The notes under the pieces are model-generated. The model saw nothing but the letters and a program-made list of their open reading frames with translations. It had not been told where the DNA came from and searched no databases. 64,000 nucleotides of DNA from Gammaproteobacteria bacterium (GTDB taxonomy: Bacteria > Pseudomonadota > Gammaproteobacteria > Pseudomonadales > Pseudohongiellaceae): contig JAURIJ010000006.1 of the NCBI GenBank assembly GCA_030832825.1, forward strand, positions 1-64,000, read 5' to 3'. This document shows positions 1 through 10,715 of this stretch, piece by piece; within the stretch, counting starts at the first letter, position 1; the number at the start of each line of letters is the position of its first letter. The position numbers and the translations under genes are program-made.

Positions 1-2861
<2,861 letters not shown>

Positions 2862-2929
2862 GGGTGTACTCTCGCTTGATGATCACCTGCGCGTCTGGCG
2901 ATCAGGCTGTGGCTGCAGAAAAGGCGCGC

Positions 2930-2958
2930 AGTTTACCAGAACTCGCCCGCACGGACAT
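2930..2958 (-). promoter_or_regulatory. Possible metH promoter
   Basis: Read on the minus strand, TAAACT (2935-2930) is followed directly by GCGCGCC, the same -10 plus GC-rich discriminator seen before several other genes here. The -35 region (ATGTCC or nearby) is poor, so the call rests on the -10 only. Confidence 0.35.
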
Positions 2959-3018
2959 GGTCATGTCTGGCGCGAGCAGGGCTTGAGCTGACTAATAACC
3001 AAGTGATTTAGTCGGCTA

Positions 3019-3047
3019 TTTCCATTGCTGTCAACATGGCGTAAACT
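3019..3047 (+). promoter_or_regulatory. Possible nfuA promoter
   Basis: TTTCCA (3019-3024), a 17 bp spacer, then TAAACT (3042-3047) followed by CGCGGCC. It lies 36 bp before the nfuA start in the metH/nfuA divergent region. The -35 is weak. Confidence 0.45.
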
Positions 3048-3083
3048 CGCGGCCAATTTTACTGACCCGCCACAGGTTCTCTC

Positions 3084-3665
3084 ATGATCACGATTACTGA
3101 GTCCGCGCAGACCTATCTCGCCGAGTTGCTGAAAAAGCAGGATTGCGAGGGCATCGGTGTCCGCGTTTTCATTCTCGATGCCGGCACACCGAAAGCGGAG
3201 ACTTGCATCTCCTTCTGTCGCCCCGGTGAGCAGCAGGAATCGGATGAACTGCGCACCTACACGAATTTCAATGCCTACATCGAGCAGCGCAGCATTCCTT
3301 ATCTGAAGGACGCGGTGGTCGATTACGCGAAGGACGCCATGGGCGGGCAGTTGACCATCAAGGCGCCGAATTCCCGTCTGCCTCAGATTCAGGACGACAG
3401 TCCCATCGAGGATCGCGTCAACTACGTGCTTTACAACGAAATCAATCCGTCCCTGGCAGCACATGGCGGGGTCGTCACACTTGAAGAAATCTATGACGGC
3501 ACCGTGGCCGTGCTGAAGTTCGGTGGGGGCTGCCAGGGCTGCGGCATGGTCGACCTGACATTGAAGGAAGGCGTCGAGAAAACTCTGCTGGAACAGATTC
3601 CGCAACTCACGGAAGTGCGCGATATCACCGATCACTCCAAGCGCGAGAACGCCTATTTCAAGTAG
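3084..3665 (+). CDS. nfuA: Fe/S biogenesis protein NfuA
   Basis: Carrier that binds a [4Fe-4S] cluster at its dimer interface and delivers it to apoproteins, which matters under oxidative stress or iron limitation. At 193 residues it has the normal NfuA length: a degenerate A-type domain (about 1-95) followed by a Nfu domain. The cluster-binding CxxC is Cys150 and Cys153 in GGCQGCGM, one residue off the E. coli positions (149/152). The start ATG opens MITITESAQ and is preceded by a modest ribosome site. The last 8 bp overlap the end of the convergent dUTPase gene. It is divergent from metH. Confidence 0.96.
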   Translation: MITITESAQTYLAELLKKQDCEGIGVRVFILDAGTPKAETCISFCRPGEQQESDELRTYTNFNAYIEQRSIPYLKDAVVDYAKDAMGGQLTIKAPNSRLPQIQDDSPIEDRVNYVLYNEINPSLAAHGGVVTLEEIYDGTVAVLKFGGGCQGCGMVDLTLKEGVEKTLLEQIPQLTEVRDITDHSKRENAYFK

Positions 3666-4332
3666 GGCTCCCGGGATAGCGGCGGGAAAGTCCCTCGTAT
3701 AGCTGCTCCGGATAGGCCGCATCGGAAGTGTCCAGTGAATCCATCAGCTCCACGAGGTGCTCGTTGTCCTCACGCCCATGCCAGAGCTTCTGGTAATGGC
3801 CTTCCTTGTAGCCATGATCCTGCCGGAACATGTTCAGCACATTCTTGCTGACATACTGCTTGTAGAGCGACTCCCAGCTAAGCCCGCAATCCAGCATGAT
3901 CGAGCGGAACAGCAGTAGATCGATGCGTCCGGAGCAGGACAGCCCTATCAGCAATTCCAGCTTGCTCAACAGACTCATGCTGCCCGGTTCCAGCGCATGG
4001 CCATCAAAGTGCACCACGTGCCCGCCTGAATGTGCCGCATTGGCGGCGCGCAGTTGCGTCCTGGCCTGCTCGTGGTCTCCTGCGTGGCGCAGCAGGATCT
4101 CCGAGAGCAGGAAGTGCCAGATGTCGATCACTTCCATCTGCAATTGGGGAAGATCGCGTTCCTGTTTTTTCCACCATTTCCAGCCGTGATGTTCGATGGC
4201 CTCGGCTGCCTCGACCACGACAGCCCGCAAATAAGGGAATCGTTTTTCGATCCAGTGGGCATCCACCTTGGTGTTCATGTTGGTTTGCAAGCTCAGCATG
4301 ATGCCGGCCTGAATGTCTGTGAGAGTGCTCAT
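3658..4332 (-). CDS. dUTP diphosphatase, dimeric all-alpha (MazG-like) type
   Basis: Predicted to hydrolyse dUTP to dUMP and pyrophosphate, keeping uracil out of DNA and feeding thymidylate synthesis. The 224-residue protein shows the magnesium-binding pattern of the all-alpha NTP pyrophosphatases: EAAE at 41-44 (with a further Glu at 47) and EVID at 67-70, separated by the Trp/Lys-rich WKWWKK. This is the dUTPase_2 signature, distinct from the trimeric Dut. Its ATG overlaps the stop of the upstream reverse gene (ATGA), so the two are probably translationally coupled. Family membership is clear to me; strict dUTP specificity is inferred. Confidence 0.82.
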   Translation of the reverse strand: MSTLTDIQAGIMLSLQTNMNTKVDAHWIEKRFPYLRAVVVEAAEAIEHHGWKWWKKQERDLPQLQMEVIDIWHFLLSEILLRHAGDHEQARTQLRAANAAHSGGHVVHFDGHALEPGSMSLLSKLELLIGLSCSGRIDLLLFRSIMLDCGLSWESLYKQYVSKNVLNMFRQDHGYKEGHYQKLWHGREDNEHLVELMDSLDTSDAAYPEQLYEGLSRRYPGSPT

Positions 4333-5063
4333 GGGGCTCCTGTTAAACCGCTTGCGCTGGTGAACATCGACTGCAAGTCCTTGTCATGCCGTTCCCGCGC
4401 ATGGATGTGCTTAATGGGCTTGCCCCACGCGGCGATGATCAGTTTTCTGTCCGCAACGGTCAGAAGGCCCAGTTGGTTGCAGCCAAGGGTTGAGTAATCG
4501 AATGCAAAGTCTTGCCAGGCACGCAGATCGAACTTCCTGAGCTGTGCAGTGGTCAGCGGCGCGTAGGCTGGCAGACGACCATGCAGCAAATCGGCCCACG
4601 CCGCGATCCGATAGAGATCCGCCAGAGCGGACTGCAGTGGCGCGTTGTGCTTCTGGGCTTCGCGAATCTGCAGTCGCAGTATCTGTGCGGCTTGGCGAAA
4701 CGCTCCGATCTGAGGAAAGGCGAGGGCGCAGCACGCGAGTGCCTTGCTGAAGTCGAGCGCTGCCGCGTGCTGCCGCGCTCTGGACTGCCACTCTTTCGCC
4801 GAATCAGGCGCCGCGGCAAGCATCCGCTCCAGCCATCCTTCCGGCGCACTTTGGGCCGGGGCCATGCTGGCAAGCTCGACCTCGGCGACATCCTCAATCT
4901 CCAGGACGCGTTGCTTGTCCTGCTGGTCCAGCGGAGGCATGGGAATGGTGCGTTCGACAGCCTCAACCTTTTGCTTGTACTGGAGCCTGTTCAACACCAC
5001 GATCAAGACAATCAACAACACTGCGGCCGCGACCACGCCAAGGAACATCAACATTGAATGCAT
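4329..5063 (-). CDS. Membrane-anchored protein of unknown function
   Basis: I do not recognise this family. The 244-residue protein begins with one hydrophobic segment (about residues 5-24, rich in Val, Leu and Ala) followed by basic residues, which suggests an N-terminal anchor with the rest in the cytoplasm. A Pro/Glu/Gln-rich linker follows (about 35-75). The remainder is Ala- and Leu-rich and looks helical, reminiscent of repeat-type helical hairpins, with no catalytic motif that I can name. It is the first gene of a two-gene reverse unit and overlaps the dUTPase start by 4 bp. An ATG three codons further in could also serve as start. Confidence 0.75.
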   Translation of the reverse strand: MHSMLMFLGVVAAAVLLIVLIVVLNRLQYKQKVEAVERTIPMPPLDQQDKQRVLEIEDVAEVELASMAPAQSAPEGWLERMLAAAPDSAKEWQSRARQHAAALDFSKALACCALAFPQIGAFRQAAQILRLQIREAQKHNAPLQSALADLYRIAAWADLLHGRLPAYAPLTTAQLRKFDLRAWQDFAFDYSTLGCNQLGLLTVADRKLIIAAWGKPIKHIHARERHDKDLQSMFTSASGLTGAP

Positions 5064-5261
5064 TCCTCATTGAAGATCGTGTGCGGTTTCATGCAGTACC
5101 ACTCAGCCTGTTAATGCGGCGATAATAGCAATCTTGACGGCAGGTGGTCGATGCCAGCGCTCGAGCGGTCGGCACTCGCCTTGAGCTCCAATTAAAAGGG
5201 GACACTGACACCTATTGATGTGACACGACGTCACTACGTGAAAAATTTTTGGATTTAGTGC

Positions 5262-5290
5262 TTGACGCATCAGGCATGGCTTTCTAGAAT
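5262..5290 (+). promoter_or_regulatory. tRNA-Glu promoter
   Basis: TTGACG (5262-5267), exactly 17 bp, TAGAAT (5285-5290), then a GC-rich discriminator GCGGCGCC. An A/T tract (about 5240-5251) sits where an UP element would be. This is a typical strong stable-RNA promoter. Confidence 0.85.
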
Positions 5291-5333
5291 GCGGCGCCTT
5301 CTGTGAGAAGTAACAGAAGGAAGCTTGACTCCA

Positions 5334-5409
5334 GTCCCCTTCGTCTAGAGGCCTAGGACACCGGGTTTTCATCCCGGCAACGGGGGTTCGAAACCCCCAG
5401 GGGACGCCA
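5334..5409 (+). tRNA. tRNA-Glu (anticodon TTC)
   Basis: 76 nt cloverleaf. The acceptor arms GTCCCCT (5334-5340) and AGGGGAC (5399-5405) pair fully. The anticodon stem CCGGG/CCCGG encloses a loop with TTC, the T loop contains GGTTCGAAA, and CCA is encoded (5407-5409). It stands alone with its own promoter and terminator. Confidence 0.98.
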
Positions 5410-5416
5410 AACTGTG

Positions 5417-5449
5417 AAAAAGCCTGACCATTGGTCAGGCTTTTTTTTT
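5417..5449 (+). terminator. Factor-independent terminator after tRNA-Glu
   Basis: GCCTGAC (5422-5428) pairs with GTCAGGC (5434-5440) around a 5 nt loop. A-tract and T-tract flanks extend the stem, and nine consecutive T follow (5441-5449). Confidence 0.92.
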
Positions 5450-5538
5450 GGCTTCATCACACGTGGTTGATGCCTGTCCGATTTGGTATTCTTGCGGTCG
5501 GTTTCACAGAGCCAGCCTGCTGGCAACGGGACTTCCTG

Positions 5539-6465
5539 ATGAGCAGTGCCATTTCAATCAGCAACCTGCAGAAGACTTACGCCAATGGACACCAGGCATT
5601 GCGTGGTGTCGACCTTGAGGTGCAGGAGCGTGACTTCTTCGCGTTGCTAGGGCCCAACGGGGCTGGCAAGTCCACAATCATAGGCATCATTTCCACACTG
5701 GTGCGCCCGTCTGCTGGCAATGTCGCCGTGTATGGCCGTGACGTGGCGACACACGTCTACGAGACCAAGCTGGAATTCGGTGTCGTCCCTCAGGAAGTCA
5801 ATTTCAATCCCTTCGAGAAAGTCGCGGACATTGTCATGACGCAGGCCGGCTACTACGGTCTGCCGCGTGGTCTGGCGCGCGAGCGTACCGAGAAGTACCT
5901 GCGCAAGCTAGGCCTCTGGGATAAACGAGATGTTCGCTCGCGCACCCTTTCCGGAGGAATGAAGCGACGTCTGATGATCGCACGTGCGCTGATCCACGAG
6001 CCGCGACTGCTGATTCTCGACGAGCCGACGGCAGGGGTGGACATTGAACTGCGCCGTTCGATGTGGGAGTTCCTGCAGGAGATCAACAACAACGGGACCA
6101 CCATCATCCTGACCACGCATTATCTCGAAGAGGCCGAGCACCTGTGTCGAAATATCGCGATCATCGATCAAGGTCGCATCATCGAGAACTGCAGCATGAA
6201 GTCTCTGTTGAACAAGCTGGATTCGCAGACGCTGGTGTGTGACCTGCGCCACGAGATGAGCAGCGAAGACTTCGCAAGGCATGCACTGCCCGGCTTCCGG
6301 TTTGTCGATTCACATACGCTCGAAGTGGACCTGGGACGCGACCACGATGTCAACGAGGTCTTTGCGTTGTTGAATCAGGCAGACATTCATGTGAAGGGCA
6401 TGCGCAGCAAATCCAACAGGCTGGAGCAGCTGTTTCTTTCTCGCCTCAAGAATTCCACGGTGTGA
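5539..6465 (+). CDS. yadG: ABC-2 type exporter, ATP-binding subunit (YadG-like)
   Basis: 308-residue ATPase that should power export together with the membrane partner encoded 7 bp downstream; the substrate is unknown. Walker A is GPNGAGKS (about 38-45), the signature is LSGGM (about 137), and Walker B is LLILDEP (about 157) followed by the switch His in TTHYLEEAEHL. This matches YadG-type drug/daunorubicin-like exporter ATPases in sequence and length. I chose the ATG at 5539 (MSSAISISN) because a longer in-frame start would lie inside the tRNA-Glu terminator. It forms an operon with yadH and queF. Confidence 0.9.
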   Translation: MSSAISISNLQKTYANGHQALRGVDLEVQERDFFALLGPNGAGKSTIIGIISTLVRPSAGNVAVYGRDVATHVYETKLEFGVVPQEVNFNPFEKVADIVMTQAGYYGLPRGLARERTEKYLRKLGLWDKRDVRSRTLSGGMKRRLMIARALIHEPRLLILDEPTAGVDIELRRSMWEFLQEINNNGTTIILTTHYLEEAEHLCRNIAIIDQGRIIENCSMKSLLNKLDSQTLVCDLRHEMSSEDFARHALPGFRFVDSHTLEVDLGRDHDVNEVFALLNQADIHVKGMRSKSNRLEQLFLSRLKNSTV

Positions 6466-6472
6466 ATAGGTC

Positions 6473-7246
6473 ATGCTGAACAGTCACAAATACATCGCAT
6501 TTGAAACCATCCTGATCAAGGAAGTACGTCGCTTCATGCGCATATGGGTGCAGACCCTTGTGCCACCGGCTATCACCATAGGCTTGTATTTCCTGATCTT
6601 CGGCAATCTGATCGGCAACCGCATCGGCAGCATGAGTGGGTTTTCGTACATGGACTTCATCGTCCCCGGACTCATCATGATGGCCGTGATCCAGAATGCC
6701 TATGCCAATGTTGTGTCCTCCTTCTTCAGTCAGAAGTTTCAGCGCAGCATCGAGGAGCTTCTGGTGTCGCCTGTGCCGAACTACATCATCCTCGCGGGCT
6801 TTGTGGCCGGAGGAGTCGTGCGAGGACTCGCTGTCGGTGTCATCGTGGTGTTGATGTCCTTTGTCTTCACTGATTTGACCATTCATCACTGGGGCATCAC
6901 AATCTTCGTCGTGCTGATGACAGCCGTGGTGTTCTCGCTGGCCGGGTTCTTGAACGCTCTGTTTGCCAACAGCTTCGATGACATCTCCATCATCCCGACC
7001 TTCGTGCTGACCCCGTTGATCTACCTTGGAGGCGTGTTCTACTCGGTGGACTTGCTGCCTGAGTCCGGGCGGATGGTGTCGGCCGTCAATCCGCTGTTCT
7101 ACATGGTCAATACATTCCGTTACGGTATTCTTGGCGCCTCGGATGCCAACATCTACACGTCGCTGTTGATGCTTGTGGTGTTCGTGTTCGTCCTGGGGGC
7201 GGCATGTCTCATGCTGCTGCGTCGCGGCACGGGGCTGCGGCACTGA
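6473..7246 (+). CDS. yadH: ABC-2 type exporter, permease subunit (YadH-like)
   Basis: 257-residue integral membrane protein with about six hydrophobic segments, including one near residues 20-45 and others across 55-75, 105-130, 135-165, 165-195 and 230-250. It carries the ABC-2 features FIVPGLIMM and FRYGILG. It pairs with the ATPase just upstream to form an exporter; the natural substrate is unknown. Its TGA stop shares one base with the ATG of queF (TGATG), which suggests coupled translation. Confidence 0.9.
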   Translation: MLNSHKYIAFETILIKEVRRFMRIWVQTLVPPAITIGLYFLIFGNLIGNRIGSMSGFSYMDFIVPGLIMMAVIQNAYANVVSSFFSQKFQRSIEELLVSPVPNYIILAGFVAGGVVRGLAVGVIVVLMSFVFTDLTIHHWGITIFVVLMTAVVFSLAGFLNALFANSFDDISIIPTFVLTPLIYLGGVFYSVDLLPESGRMVSAVNPLFYMVNTFRYGILGASDANIYTSLLMLVVFVFVLGAACLMLLRRGTGLRH

Positions 7247-8073
7247 TGACCACTTCGCAGAATCCACTGGGGCGCAACACCGAATATCCATCGTCTTACG
7301 ATCCGGCGCTTCTGTTTCCCATTGCACGCGCCGGGAATCGTCAACGCTTCGAGGTGACGAGCACCGAATTGCCGTTTCGTGGCTATGATCTGTGGCGCGC
7401 CTACGAGATTTCCTGGCTGGATTTGCGTGGCAAGCCAGTTGTCGCGGCAGCAGAGATTCTGGTGCCGGCTGAATCCCCCTGCATGGTGGAGTCGAAATCC
7501 TTCAAACTCTATCTCAACTCACTCAACCAGCGCTGTTTCGAGAATCGAGAGTCCGTTCAGCAGCTCATCGCCGATGATCTTGCTCGAATAATTCAGGCCC
7601 GTTGCCTGGTGCAGCTCTATTTGCCGCATGAGTTTTCGCAATTGTCTTGCGTTCAGCCCGAGGGGTTGTCACTTGATGAGTTGTCCCTGGATATCAATGT
7701 TTACAAGCCCGACGCAGGTCTGCTGCGTGTTGTGGAAGGGCAGATGAGGTCTGAAACGCTCTACAGCAATCTGTTTCGCTCCAACTGTCCTGTGACCTCG
7801 CAGCCAGACTGGGGGACGGCTGTCATTCAATACACCGGCAATGCCATAGACCACGGGAGTCTCCTGCGCTATCTCGTATCCTATCGCCATCACAATGGCT
7901 TTCATGAGGACTGTGTCGAACAGATTTATGTCGATGTCATGGGTGTGATGAAACCGGAGCGTTTGAGTGTTGCCATCAATTTTCTGCGACGGGGTGGGTT
8001 GGAGATCAATCCTGTGCGAAGCTCACATCCCGTCGAAATGGAGTTCCCTGCCGTTCGCCTTGTTCGTCAATAG
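7246..8073 (+). CDS. queF: NADPH-dependent 7-cyano-7-deazaguanine reductase
   Basis: Reduces the nitrile preQ0 to the amine preQ1, the last free-base step before queuosine is placed in tRNA. The 275-residue length fits the long, two-T-fold (YqcD/E. coli) class. The QueF motif ESKSFKLY begins at Glu83. The nucleophilic Cys is residue 181 in SNCPVTSQPDWG, which forms the thioimide. The downstream GxxEEIY-like region reads HEDCVEQIYVD. The start ATG overlaps the yadH stop. Earlier in-frame starts fall inside yadH and are not needed. Confidence 0.95.
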   Translation: MTTSQNPLGRNTEYPSSYDPALLFPIARAGNRQRFEVTSTELPFRGYDLWRAYEISWLDLRGKPVVAAAEILVPAESPCMVESKSFKLYLNSLNQRCFENRESVQQLIADDLARIIQARCLVQLYLPHEFSQLSCVQPEGLSLDELSLDINVYKPDAGLLRVVEGQMRSETLYSNLFRSNCPVTSQPDWGTAVIQYTGNAIDHGSLLRYLVSYRHHNGFHEDCVEQIYVDVMGVMKPERLSVAINFLRRGGLEINPVRSSHPVEMEFPAVRLVRQ

Positions 8074-8156
8074 TCGCTGGCTTGTAATATCGTCGTTGCT
8101 GATATACATTCTCGCGCCTTCGAACACGGAGTTGTATCGAAGTATCGCAAGCCAAA

Positions 8157-8247
8157 GGTGAGGTGTCCGAGTGGTTGAAGGAGCACGCCTGGAAAGTGTG
8201 TATACGTTAATAGCGTATCGAGGGTTCGAATCCCTCTCTCACCGCCA
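8157..8247 (+). tRNA. tRNA-Ser (anticodon GGA)
   Basis: 91 nt class II tRNA. Acceptor GGTGAGG (8157-8163) pairs with TCTCACC (8237-8243). Anticodon stem CACGC/GTGTG encloses CTGGAAA with anticodon GGA. A long variable arm and a T loop with GGTTCGAATC follow, and CCA is encoded at 8245-8247. Confidence 0.97.
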
Positions 8248-8338
8248 TTGCGCTTGAGTTTTGCAGTATCCTGCCAGATTGCAGTCCGCGCTTGACTGCT
8301 TCGTTGTTCCGCAAATCGCGATCCCACTGCGCCCCAGC

Positions 8339-8367
8339 TTGATTAAAGAAGCCTGTTTCACCATAAT
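8339..8367 (+). promoter_or_regulatory. SRP RNA promoter
   Basis: TTGATT (8339-8344), 17 bp, CATAAT (8362-8367), followed by GCGGCGC. A start near 8374 would give a short 5' leader containing a small hairpin (8376-8401) before the mature RNA. Confidence 0.72.
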
Positions 8368-8408
8368 GCGGCGCTGTGATGCCAGAGACAGAGGCAATCA
8401 CGCTCAAT

Positions 8409-8520
8409 GGTATCTCTTGCCGGTCCCCTCGCAATGATAAGCCGTGAACCCCGCCAGGCCCGGAAGGGAGCAACGGTAACGGCTGACTCATGTGCCGTGG
8501 TGTGGCTGGCAGGAGGTACC
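8409..8520 (+). ncRNA. ffs: 4.5S signal recognition particle RNA
   Basis: RNA core of the bacterial SRP, which with Ffh targets inner-membrane proteins co-translationally. The conserved apical region, reading CAGGCCCGGAAGGGAGCA with the tetraloop and the symmetric/asymmetric internal loops that bind Ffh, is intact at about 8453-8476. The terminal stem is formed by GGTATCTCTTGCC (8409-8421) and GGCAGGAGGTACC (8508-8520), fully paired if G-U pairs are allowed, which sets the ends to within a few bases. Its location just upstream of dnaX is the usual pseudomonad arrangement. Confidence 0.95.
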
Positions 8521-8630
8521 TCCAGATCCGGCACCTGGTCCCTTCACGCCACTTGTAATACTGAGTGCCACATGCCCGTCGCACGACGGACACTTTGGTC
8601 AATCACGCCAGTACGGCCAACCGGACGACG

Positions 8631-10370
8631 ATGACTTATCAGGTTCTAGCGCGCAAGTGGCGTCCCAAGACCTTCCAGGACATGGCGGGGCAGGAGCATG
8701 TGCTCCAGACGCTCGTTCACGCGCTGGACAACAAGCGACTGCATCATGCGTATCTGTTCACTGGCACACGAGGTGTCGGCAAGACTACCATCGCGCGCAT
8801 CTTCGCGAAATGCCTCAATTGCGAGGTGGGCGTTGGCTCCCAGCCATGTGGCAAGTGTGATTCGTGCAGAGAAATTGCCGAAGGCCGCTTCATTGACCTG
8901 ATCGAAGTGGATGCGGCGTCGCGGACTAAGGTCGAGGATACCCGCGAGCTGCTGGACAACGTCCAGTACGCTCCCTCGCGTGGACGATACAAGGTCTACC
9001 TGATTGATGAAGTGCACATGCTGTCAATGCACAGCTTCAACGCCTTGCTCAAGACACTGGAAGAGCCTCCGCCCCATGTGATCTTTCTACTGGCCACCAC
9101 TGATCCGCACAAGCTGCCGACCACGATCCTCTCGCGCTGTCTGCAATTCAGTCTCAAGAATCTGAGCCCACAAAAAATCGTTGAGTATCTGCAATCCGTC
9201 CTGCTGGCGGAGCAGATTCCGTATACCGACGCCGCCTTGTGGCAGATTGCGCGTGCAGCGCAAGGCAGTATGCGTGACGCGCTCACGCTACTCGATCAGA
9301 GCATTTCGTTTTGCGCCGGAAACATCAACGAGGCCGATGTCAGCGCCTTGCTCGGTACGCCTGACCAGACACTCCTGCTGCGGATCATGACTGCGCTGCA
9401 GGTGGGCAATGCTGCCGAGATGCTCGATATCGCCAGTATCGCGGCCGATCACTCCAGCGATTTTTCCGCACTCCTGGACAATCTTCTGGGATTGCTGCAT
9501 CGGATTGCCATCGCACAGATGGTGCCAGGTGGCATCGACAACAGTCTGGGCGACCGCGAACAGATTCTGGAAATCGCCAGAAAGTCGACCGCAGAGGAAA
9601 TCCAGCTGCATTACCAGATCGCTCTCAACGGACGGCGTGACTTGTCCTTGGCCCCTGACCCACGCATGGCTTTCGAAATGCTGCTCATGCGAATGCTGGC
9701 ATTCAAACCCGCAGCGCTGGATTATCCACAGGATCACTCAGCTTCCATGATCGAGGCTCCATCCACGTGGCCCGTCATGGAAGATGATTCGGTTTCCGAG
9801 GAAAAAAAAAAGACTGAGACCGCCGCTGCAGTGCTGATCGCATCCGGGATTCCCACGATAGCAGAGACGACTGCGAATCCAGTGGAACCGGAACAGGCGC
9901 AAAAGCCAGAGCTAGAGCCAGAGCCAGAGCCAGAGCCAGAGCCGGAGCCGGAGCAAACAAAGTCCGCTACCCATGAGTCGCTGAGCGCAGAGAACTGGTA
10001 TCAGCTCTTCGAGCGTACAGGCCTGAGCGGGATCAGTCGGAATCTGCTTGCCAATTCGTGTGTCGAGACCATGATGGAGCCACAGTTGGACCTCATCCTC
10101 GACGTGCATCAGAGTGCACTGCTGAACGACGATCATCGTCAGCGCATCATCGAGAGCCTTAAGGCCCAACTTGGTGCGCACTGGCAGGTGAGGCTGCGTG
10201 TGGGCGAATTGCTGCGCGAGTCTCCTGCGCAGCGGCGACAAAGACTGCTCGAGGAGAGTCGACAGAAGGCTCTGACTGATTTTCACAATGATCCGAATGT
10301 CGTCGACATCATCAAGCGCTTTTCCGCGTCGGTGGTGCCTGATTCCATTCACTTCATGAGCGAGAAATGA
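8631..10370 (+). CDS. dnaX: DNA polymerase III subunits gamma and tau
   Basis: Clamp-loader ATPase of the replisome. Of the 579 residues, the AAA+ module shows Walker A GTRGVGKT (about 45-52), zinc-ligand cysteines 64, 73, 76 and 79 in CEVGVGSQPCGKCDSC, and DEVHMLS. A variable linker with a Glu-Pro repeat (about 427-441) precedes the tau C-terminal domain that contacts polymerase and helicase. A -1 frameshift heptamer A AAA AAG is in frame at 9806-9812 with a -1 TGA at 9815-9817, predicting a gamma form of about 395 residues. Start ATG 8631 (MTYQVLARKW) matches the family; upstream in-frame starts are not supported. It ends 1 bp before the ybaB start. Confidence 0.97.
   Translation: MTYQVLARKWRPKTFQDMAGQEHVLQTLVHALDNKRLHHAYLFTGTRGVGKTTIARIFAKCLNCEVGVGSQPCGKCDSCREIAEGRFIDLIEVDAASRTKVEDTRELLDNVQYAPSRGRYKVYLIDEVHMLSMHSFNALLKTLEEPPPHVIFLLATTDPHKLPTTILSRCLQFSLKNLSPQKIVEYLQSVLLAEQIPYTDAALWQIARAAQGSMRDALTLLDQSISFCAGNINEADVSALLGTPDQTLLLRIMTALQVGNAAEMLDIASIAADHSSDFSALLDNLLGLLHRIAIAQMVPGGIDNSLGDREQILEIARKSTAEEIQLHYQIALNGRRDLSLAPDPRMAFEMLLMRMLAFKPAALDYPQDHSASMIEAPSTWPVMEDDSVSEEKKKTETAAAVLIASGIPTIAETTANPVEPEQAQKPELEPEPEPEPEPEPEQTKSATHESLSAENWYQLFERTGLSGISRNLLANSCVETMMEPQLDLILDVHQSALLNDDHRQRIIESLKAQLGAHWQVRLRVGELLRESPAQRRQRLLEESRQKALTDFHNDPNVVDIIKRFSASVVPDSIHFMSEK
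9802..9817 (+). promoter_or_regulatory. Programmed frameshift/slippage site in dnaX
   Basis: Ten consecutive A (9802-9811) then G. In frame this contains A AAA AAG, the heptamer used in E. coli dnaX. Reading slips to AAA GAC TGA in the -1 frame, giving an immediate stop. The +1 frame also stops within about a dozen codons. Either ribosomal or transcriptional slippage would make the short gamma subunit. Confidence 0.75.
9909..9953 (+). repeat. Hexanucleotide tandem repeat (GAGCCA/GAGCCG) in dnaX
   Basis: One GAGCTA, four GAGCCA, two GAGCCG units and a final GAG, encoding alternating Glu-Pro (and one Glu-Leu) in the tau linker. Unit changes keep the frame, so the linker length could vary without breaking the protein. 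Confidence 0.9.
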
Positions 10371-10371
10371 G

Positions 10372-10692
10372 ATGACCGATTTCAACGAGATTCTGAAGCA
10401 GGCGCGACAGATGCAGGAACAGATGCAGGCGGCGCAGAAGGAAGCGGCGCGCCTCGTGCTGGTGGGCGAATCCGGTGCGGGACTGGTACGCGTTCACATG
10501 AACGGGCACCACGATGTGCAGAGAGTGGAGCTTGATGCCGACTTGCTGAGCGAGGACAAGGACATCATCGAAGATCTTATCGCGGCGGCCTTCAACGACG
10601 CCGTCAAGAAGCTCGCAGAGCGCAATCAGGCTTCTCTGGCAGGCATGGCATCCGGGCTCAAGCTGCCGGATGGCTTCAAGTTTCCCTTCTGA
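10372..10692 (+). CDS. ybaB: YbaB/EbfC nucleoid-associated protein
   Basis: Small dimeric DNA-binding protein of the YbaB/EbfC family, thought to affect nucleoid structure. Its 106 residues match the family length: a helical, Gln/Met-rich N-terminus ([13 protein letters not shown]), a central beta region around [17 protein letters not shown], and a C-terminal Met/Gly/Leu tail ending LPDGFKFPF. It lies between dnaX and recR, its near-universal position, starting one base after the dnaX stop. Confidence 0.95.
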   Translation: MTDFNEILKQARQMQEQMQAAQKEAARLVLVGESGAGLVRVHMNGHHDVQRVELDADLLSEDKDIIEDLIAAAFNDAVKKLAERNQASLAGMASGLKLPDGFKFPF

Positions 10693-10715
10693 CCCCTTGC
10701 CGTGAGTTTGCGCTG

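Noticed and set aside
2862..3083. A cobalamin or S-adenosylhomocysteine riboswitch before metH
   Set aside because: The probable leader is about 60 nt, too short for a cobalamin riboswitch, and I found no conserved core of either class.
5064..5261. A RAYT/REP-type element suggested by AAAAGGGGACAC near 5194
   Set aside because: Only a single short match, no paired palindromes and no transposase nearby.
5431..5538. Longer N-terminus for the ABC ATPase
   Set aside because: It would begin within the T-tract of the tRNA-Glu terminator and the extra residues do not fit the family; the ATG at 5539 does.
6446..7327. Reverse 293-codon frame
   Set aside because: Antisense to the exporter permease; composition is His/Asp/Gln-rich, typical of a shadow frame.
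8067..8602. Reverse frames over tRNA-Ser and the SRP RNA, containing GIRTLDTLLTY and EGFEPSIRY
   Set aside because: These are well-known false proteins read from the antisense of tRNA-Ser genes; the region is fully explained by the two RNA genes.
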